Made by a program: the position numbers and the translations under genes. Positions 22,545 through 26,840 of a DNA stretch of 26,840 nucleotides are shown here, piece by piece. The stretch is from a virus. The number at the start of each line of letters is the position of its first letter. Positions within the stretch are counted from its first letter, which is position 1. The notes below the pieces were generated by a model. The model did not search any database and was not told the origin of the DNA. It was given only the letters and a program-made list of their open reading frames with translations. The stretch covers positions 1 to 26,840 of the IMG/VR virus record IMGVR_UViG_3300010885_030919; one strand, 5' to 3'.

Positions 22545-25217
22545 TTGGCAACGACTGATACAACTACAACAACAAAAACAACAACTGCAACTCAACTTGG
22601 CCAGCAGATTCTTGTTCAATCACAAGCTAATACAGTTACTGTTGGTAATTTTGTAACAGATGTTACTATACAACCATATATTGCTCCAAGAATTATTTCA
22701 TTTTATGCATATAATATGCGTCCAAATCAAACAGTTCATGTATTTTTTGATAGTATTTTAGTTGATCAATATTGTGCTCCTGCAACAGTTCCTACTTCTA
22801 TATCTGATACTTCCGACTATAAATCAATTCAAAAAAATGGTAATTGGGGTGATCCAATAGTTACTGATAGTTTTGGTCAAGTTGCTGGTCAATTTAGTGT
22901 ACCAGCTTCTACATTTAAAACAGGTGATCGTGTATTAGAACTTTGCGACGTTACTAGTATTGCTCAAGGTAATGATGCAATTACAACAGTTTCTTCTGCT
23001 CAATTTACTGCTTCTAATTTAAATGTAACTAAAGAAACTGTTACATTAACAACAGTAAATCCAACTGTATCAGTTATTCCAGTTAAAAATCAAATTGTAA
23101 CAACTAATACAACACAAACTATTGTTATTCATCCTGATATTGGAACTGTTGTTGGTAGTTGGAATGAACCGATTGCACAAGGTCTTACAATTAATACTCC
23201 ATCAGGTGAAGCTGGCATTTATGCAACATCTCTTGACCTTTATTTCAAACAAAAATCTCAAATTGTGCAAAATGGTGTAACTGTTTATCTTTGTGAAACA
23301 AATAATGGTTATCCAGATGGATCAAAAATTCTTCCATTTTCAACAGTTCATTTGCCATATTCTTCTATTAATGTTAGTGCAGATGCATCTGTTCTTACAA
23401 ATTTCCCATTCGAAGCTCCAGTATTTTTAAATAATGGAACCGAGTATGCATTTGTTGTAAAACCAGATGCTGGTGATCCAGATTATTTTGTATACAGCGC
23501 TGTTCTCGGCGATGTTGATATTCAAACTGGACAACAAGTTTTCAATCAGCCTACAATTGGCACTGCCTTTTATGGAGCAACTGATTTACAATGGACTGCT
23601 CTTCAAACAGAATATATTAAATTTGAATTACATAGAGCTAAATTTAGTCAACAGGTTGGTGATGCATATTTTGTAAATCAAAAATATGACAATATATCTG
23701 TATACAATATTGCGTATGCAAATTCAACTGCTGGCGTTCTTCCTGGAGATTACCTTTTCCAATCTACTAACTCAACAGTTACTACAGTTAATACAAGTAT
23801 AAAAGGTATTGTTGATTATTATGATGATGTTAAAAATATCATATATGTAGCAAATTCAACTGGTAACTTTACTGCAAATACTTACATGCAAATTCATAGA
23901 TTTGCAAACACAACTTTAGTTACTTCGCCTGGACCAAATACTTCAACTTTGATTGCATATGCAAATACAGGCGCTTTATATAATCCATTATTTAATGCTT
24001 TTGTGCCACAATTTGCATCTGTTGTTCCTGCAGGTACGACATTAACATATGGTGTTTCGGGAACTAGTAATTCGTATGGATCAGATAGTTCTTATTATCC
24101 AGTAAATTCTGGAACTGAAACTGAATTTTATGATCAAGAGAGAATTGTTGCAAGTAGAACAAATGAAGTTTCTAGCATGGGTGGTAATAGATCACTTAAT
24201 ATTCATGCTCGATTAACTACTGATTCTGAACTTATTTCTCCTATTATCGACACGGTAAGAAATCAACAATTGGTTTTAGGTAATAAAATTGATCCAATAT
24301 CTTTTGTTTATGAAGAATTTTATTCCTCAGGTGCTTCTAAGTCAAAGTATATTTCCCAGCCTATAACATTGGCTTCTGGACAAGACGCTCAAGATTTACA
24401 AGTTATTGTTACAGCATTTAGACCATACAGCTCAGATATTCAAGTATGGACTAGATTTTTAAATGCAGAAGATTCTGATATAATTTCTGCAAAAACTTGG
24501 ACACCGATGATTAATAATGGCGCTTCTTTATATTCTAATTCAAATGATCCAACAGATATGAGAGAGTTTACATATACTGTACCACAATATTATGGTTTAC
24601 TTCCAACAAATGGAACAATAACATCTACTAGTTCATCTACAACTGTTACTGGCAGTGGTACAAAATTTCAATCTGAACTTAAAGTTGGATGGTATGTTAA
24701 TATGCTTGCCAATTCTACAGTAAATGAAACTTCAAGAAAAATTACTGCAATTGCAAGTAATACATCTTTAACTATAGATACAGCGTTTACTAATTCGTGG
24801 ACTAGTCAACCTATATTCATCGTAACTCCACCAACAACGCCATATCTATCATCTAATGATTCAATTCAATTGACTGGAACTGTTTCTGTAAATACCACCT
24901 CTTCCACTATTACAGGTTCAGGTACTAACTTTAATACGGCGATTAAAGCTGGAAATATTATATATGTAAATGGTGATCAACAATCTGTTGTGTTTGTAAC
25001 TAATTCTACTTCACTAGTTGTGCAAAAGCCATGGTCTTCAACAGTTTCTGGTGCCAATGCATATTTGATAACACCTGCTGGTTTAACATATCTTAACTCT
25101 TCGAATAATATCTATTCGACGTTTAATAGATTCCAAATAAAAATAGTATTACAATCAAATGATACATCAAGAATACCTATTCTTGACAACGTTAGAGGAT
25201 TAGCACTACAATTATGA
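22545..25217 (+). CDS. Virion structural protein with TTG start; partner of the DUF4815-type protein
   Basis: The protein has 890 residues. The start is TTG at 22545, 6 bases after AGGAG; an in-frame TAG lies 12 bases upstream and the first in-frame ATG is about 60 codons downstream, past conserved-looking sequence, so TTG is the best choice. The N-terminus is Thr-rich, then IAPRIISFYAYNMRPNQTVH and VFFDSILVDQYC (about 50-80) resemble the '(M)RP..v.F...g..P.T..y.FFDg..V' module that in other marine phages follows a DUF4815 part in the same protein. The middle includes a strand-rich domain (about 200-370) and SLNIHARLTTDSELISPIID (about 550-570), common in such structural proteins. Two GT-domains lie in tandem at about 690-763 and 778-845. 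The stop overlaps the next start (ATGA). Confidence 0.78.
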   Translation: MATTDTTTTTKTTTATQLGQQILVQSQANTVTVGNFVTDVTIQPYIAPRIISFYAYNMRPNQTVHVFFDSILVDQYCAPATVPTSISDTSDYKSIQKNGNWGDPIVTDSFGQVAGQFSVPASTFKTGDRVLELCDVTSIAQGNDAITTVSSAQFTASNLNVTKETVTLTTVNPTVSVIPVKNQIVTTNTTQTIVIHPDIGTVVGSWNEPIAQGLTINTPSGEAGIYATSLDLYFKQKSQIVQNGVTVYLCETNNGYPDGSKILPFSTVHLPYSSINVSADASVLTNFPFEAPVFLNNGTEYAFVVKPDAGDPDYFVYSAVLGDVDIQTGQQVFNQPTIGTAFYGATDLQWTALQTEYIKFELHRAKFSQQVGDAYFVNQKYDNISVYNIAYANSTAGVLPGDYLFQSTNSTVTTVNTSIKGIVDYYDDVKNIIYVANSTGNFTANTYMQIHRFANTTLVTSPGPNTSTLIAYANTGALYNPLFNAFVPQFASVVPAGTTLTYGVSGTSNSYGSDSSYYPVNSGTETEFYDQERIVASRTNEVSSMGGNRSLNIHARLTTDSELISPIIDTVRNQQLVLGNKIDPISFVYEEFYSSGASKSKYISQPITLASGQDAQDLQVIVTAFRPYSSDIQVWTRFLNAEDSDIISAKTWTPMINNGASLYSNSNDPTDMREFTYTVPQYYGLLPTNGTITSTSSSTTVTGSGTKFQSELKVGWYVNMLANSTVNETSRKITAIASNTSLTIDTAFTNSWTSQPIFIVTPPTTPYLSSNDSIQLTGTVSVNTTSSTITGSGTNFNTAIKAGNIIYVNGDQQSVVFVTNSTSLVVQKPWSSTVSGANAYLITPAGLTYLNSSNNIYSTFNRFQIKIVLQSNDTSRIPILDNVRGLALQL
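24612..25079 (+). repeat. Tandem pair of GT-type domains
   Basis: Two consecutive copies (24612-24834 and 24876-25079) of a domain with GT(I/V).....S.T.(V/I)TGSGT.F near the start and a later (N/S)(N/S)TSL.(I/V) strand. Related copies lie at about 14003-14216, 20368-20568 and 21076-21279 in two other genes. Confidence 0.7.
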
Positions 25218-25426
25218 TGAATAAATATGTAAAGACTGATATTGAAGGACTTGTTAAAGATCTTAGTAGTGGCGCTATTTTAAATGTCGATAATGCTAAA
25301 TTAGAGGCTTATAGAAAAGCGAAACAGAATGCAGCCAAAGCTGATCTTGCAAATGATAGATTAGACAAAGTTGAAAATGATTTAGATGATATCAAGCAAA
25401 TGTTGCAACAGCTATTAAAGAGATAA
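25214..25426 (+). CDS. Small coiled-coil protein conserved in T4-like phages
   Basis: This protein has 70 residues. NKYVKTDIEGLVKDLSSGAI followed by LNVDNAKLEAYRKAKQ resembles small proteins next to structural genes in marine T4-like phages, with no function known to me. The C-terminal half is a heptad-like amphipathic helix (LANDRLDKVENDLDDIKQML) and probably forms a coiled coil. The start overlaps the preceding stop (ATGATGA), with either of two consecutive ATGs usable (25214 or 25217), and no separate ribosome-binding site is evident, so translation is probably coupled. It may be a structural accessory or assembly factor. Confidence 0.72.
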   Translation: MMNKYVKTDIEGLVKDLSSGAILNVDNAKLEAYRKAKQNAAKADLANDRLDKVENDLDDIKQMLQQLLKR

Positions 25427-25431
25427 AATAA

Positions 25432-26127
25432 ATGACTTGGAATATTAGTAATATCGCAAATACAGATACCTTTCAAAAATGGCTTGACACAACCAACTAT
25501 CTTGTTAATGCAGTATCAACAGCTGCTGTAACTGTCGGTAACGCTGCAGTTGGTTCTGCTGGTATTACTGGAACATTTGCTGCTAATACTGTTACAACAA
25601 ACAATATAACAATCAATGCTAATCTTTCAGTAAATGCTATTTCTGTTGGTAATAGTACTACTAATGCGGTTGCTAATTCTTCTTCGTTAAAAATTTCAAA
25701 TTCAACTGCCAATGTTATATTAACAATACCTACAACTACTCAAATTTCTAATGGACAGTATTACCACAATGCAAATGGTTCTTGGACTATTGTTGCTGTT
25801 CCTTATCAGCCTGTCACTAGCGGTCAAACTAATACATCTGGTACAAGTTTACAATTAATTGACTCTTATGCAATTGCTTCTTATAAAGCAGCTGAATATA
25901 TTATCAGTGTTGTAGATAACGTCGTAGGTGCTAATAATTATTATATCACTAAAATATTAACAGGTCATAGTGGTGGTGCTAATTCTTTCTCAACAGAATA
26001 TGGATCTATTACTACAAATAATTCCGTTGGTGTATTCAGCGTTAATTCTGATAGCACTACTATTTCTCTAAACTTTACACCAGTTTCTACAAATACAACT
26101 GTTAAATTTATTAGGACAGTAGTCTAA
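25432..26127 (+). CDS. Small fiber-like structural protein
   Basis: The protein has 231 residues. The N-terminus ISNIANTDTFQKWLDTTNYL is typical of fiber or appendage proteins in these phages ('DTF..WldTtN..v'). Next come Asn/Thr/Ser/Val-rich repeats (NTVTTNNITINANLSVNAIS, NSTTNAVANSSSLKIS) like a beta-helical shaft. The C-terminal 85 residues (YKAAEYIISVVDNVVGANNY, then ITKILTGHSGG and STEYGSITTNNSVG) form a globular strand-rich tip that is seen in several marine phage fibers. It shares shaft composition with the 661-residue fiber-like protein. An AAAGAG sequence precedes the ATG by about 9 bases. The stop overlaps the next start (TAATG). Confidence 0.75.
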   Translation: MTWNISNIANTDTFQKWLDTTNYLVNAVSTAAVTVGNAAVGSAGITGTFAANTVTTNNITINANLSVNAISVGNSTTNAVANSSSLKISNSTANVILTIPTTTQISNGQYYHNANGSWTIVAVPYQPVTSGQTNTSGTSLQLIDSYAIASYKAAEYIISVVDNVVGANNYYITKILTGHSGGANSFSTEYGSITTNNSVGVFSVNSDSTTISLNFTPVSTNTTVKFIRTVV

Positions 26128-26510
26128 TGGCAACTAAAGCTAATCTTGTTATAGATCAAGGTACAACTTTTTCCACCGACTTGTCTCTTAAAGATGAGAA
26201 CGGCGATGCACTTAACTTGGCTGGATTTACTGCCAATTCTGTAATTAAGAAATGGTATACTTCACAAACTTCTGTTCCATTTAACACCTCTATTAATACA
26301 GCTTCTGGAACTATTACTTTAGAATTAGATGCTAATACTTCAGCTGTTTTATATGCTGGTAGATATGTATATGATGTTGATATAACTCAAACTAGTACTG
26401 GTGCAGTTTCTAGAGTGGTGGAAGGTATTATTACCGTGACTCCATCTGTAACTGCTGGAATTTATTCAACTAATAATACATGGTTCGCCAATGGCTATAC
26501 AAATGGTTGA
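26127..26510 (+). CDS. Small virion protein with Ig/BppU-like beta-sandwich
   Basis: The protein has 127 residues. KANLVIDQGTTFSTDLSLKD, GDALNLAGFTANSVIKKWY, SGTITLELDANTSAVLYAGR and YVYDVDITQTSTG follow the pattern of small structural proteins encoded beside fiber genes in marine T4-like phages ('.l.iDqG..f...i.l.d..G..ldl.g', then 'GrYvYDi'). The alternating strands suggest an immunoglobulin-like or BppU N-terminal fold, which would attach a fiber to the baseplate. That role is inference. It is coupled upstream by TAATG and downstream by TGATG. Confidence 0.72.
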   Translation: MATKANLVIDQGTTFSTDLSLKDENGDALNLAGFTANSVIKKWYTSQTSVPFNTSINTASGTITLELDANTSAVLYAGRYVYDVDITQTSTGAVSRVVEGIITVTPSVTAGIYSTNNTWFANGYTNG

Positions 26511-26794
26511 TGCAAATGACTACTGTATCTAATGTAATAGTATCTAAAAGAAGAACGGTTACTGTTTCAAGTAATGCGACAGCTGGCGTTATAAATACAT
26601 CGACGCCAGTTACATTAAAACCTATATCTACTATAGCTTCTGGTGTTACAACATTAGAATCGCTTACTGATGTAGTTTCAACTGGCGAAACTACTGGAGA
26701 CACTTTAGTTTATGATTCTGCTTCGAAGACATGGATTGCGAAACCTCTTGATTTGACATATGCCACTGGTGGTTTAGACGGTGGAACTTTCTAA
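26510..26794 (+). CDS. Short fiber-associated protein
   Basis: The product has 94 residues (MQMTTVSNVIVSKRRTVTVS onward). The ATG at 26510 overlaps the preceding stop (TGATG); an in-frame ATG at 26480 would run back inside the previous gene and is less likely, and a second ATG at 26516 is possible. The N-terminal half is Thr/Ser/Val-rich strands. The C-terminal half LESLTDVVSTGETTGDTLVY followed by WIAKPLDLTYA and DGGTF is a pattern I know from marine phage fiber and appendage proteins ('L..LtDV...g...gd.LvYd..t..w..kpl', 'DGG.F'). It is complete, ending in TAA just before a pair of late-promoter-like boxes. The function is structural by inference. Confidence 0.72.
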   Translation: MQMTTVSNVIVSKRRTVTVSSNATAGVINTSTPVTLKPISTIASGVTTLESLTDVVSTGETTGDTLVYDSASKTWIAKPLDLTYATGGLDGGTF

Positions 26795-26796
26795 AT

Positions 26797-26813
26797 TATA
26801 AATAGTATAAATA
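26797..26813 (+). promoter_or_regulatory. Two tandem TATAAATA late-promoter boxes
   Basis: TATAAATA occurs at 26797-26804 and again at 26806-26813, in the noncoding bases right after the TAA at 26792-26794. TATAAATA is the T4 late promoter consensus recognised with gp55. The boxes would drive genes past the right edge. Single copies of this octamer also occur inside genes (18494, 26590), so one match alone would mean little. The tandem pair in an intergenic gap is more convincing. Confidence 0.6.
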
Positions 26814-26821
26814 GAAACAAA

Positions 26822-26839
26822 GCAACAAGAGCAACAAGA
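26822..26839 (+). repeat. 9-base tandem direct repeat
   Basis: GCAACAAGA occurs twice back to back at 26822-26830 and 26831-26839, just after the tandem late boxes and cut by the edge. It would lie in the 5' leader of a transcript from those boxes. Further copies may lie past the window. Confidence 0.6.
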
Positions 26840-26840
26840 G

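Noticed and set aside
1-26840. Defence, toxin-antitoxin, integrase, tRNA, host-type metabolic or insertion-sequence genes
   Set aside because: None was found on either strand; all supported genes are virion assembly or lysis genes. No convincing stem-loop terminator with a U tract was recognised between genes.

Overview
This window is a dense late-gene block of a tailed phage of the T4 superfamily (contractile-tail myovirus). The evidence is a run of recognisable T4-type baseplate and head genes (gp4, gp54/gp19 family, gp26/gp51 family, gp48, gp53, gp27-like, gp5 pieces, PAAR/gp5.4-like, gp25, gp6, gp8). By eye it is about one-third GC. The Asn/Ser/Thr-rich structural proteins and the gene set resemble T4-like phages of aquatic bacteria (cyanophage, pelagiphage and alphaproteobacterial phage types) more than coliphage T4. 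The host cannot be named: the window has no tRNA, integrase, host-derived metabolic gene or mobile element.

Layout. Bases 1-4689 form a leftward cluster. In transcription order it holds the head-completion nuclease gp4, a conserved 194-residue protein, a tail-tube-family protein (gp54-like), a gp26/gp51-family baseplate or chaperone protein, a 62-residue protein overlapping it in the -1 frame after a run of eight U, a holin, and a large protein cut by the left edge that joins a tail-lysozyme domain to an M15 (VanY-type) peptidase domain. A 47-base divergent intergenic region (4690-4736) separates this from the rightward cluster. That cluster runs gp48-like tube cap, gp53 wedge, gp27-like hub, gp5 OB-fold protein, an unrecognised 502-residue protein, gp5-type beta-helical spike, PAAR tip, gp25, gp6, a 751-residue gp7-position protein, a fiber-like protein with a duplicated domain, gp8, a 1299-residue DUF4815-type protein, an 890-residue structural protein with a TTG start, a small coiled-coil protein and three small structural or fiber proteins. 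Two tandem TATAAATA boxes follow the last stop codon.

How it works together. Nearly everything here builds the baseplate and tail tip: the hub and spike (gp27-like, OB, spike, PAAR), the wedges (gp53, gp25, gp6, gp7-like, gp8), the tube start and cap (gp54-like, gp48-like), and peripheral fibers. gp5 is split: OB fold and beta-helix are on separate genes with an unknown gene between, and no lysozyme domain lies between them. A cell-wall-degrading protein is instead encoded on the opposite strand directly after the holin, so it may serve as tail lysozyme, lysis enzyme, or both. No gene-free stretch longer than 300 bases exists; most neighbours abut or overlap by a few bases.

The observations most worth a second look are the U8 frameshift signal, the relocated lysozyme-peptidase protein, the split hub with its unknown partner and His-rich spike linker, and a roughly 70-residue domain found five times in three structural proteins.
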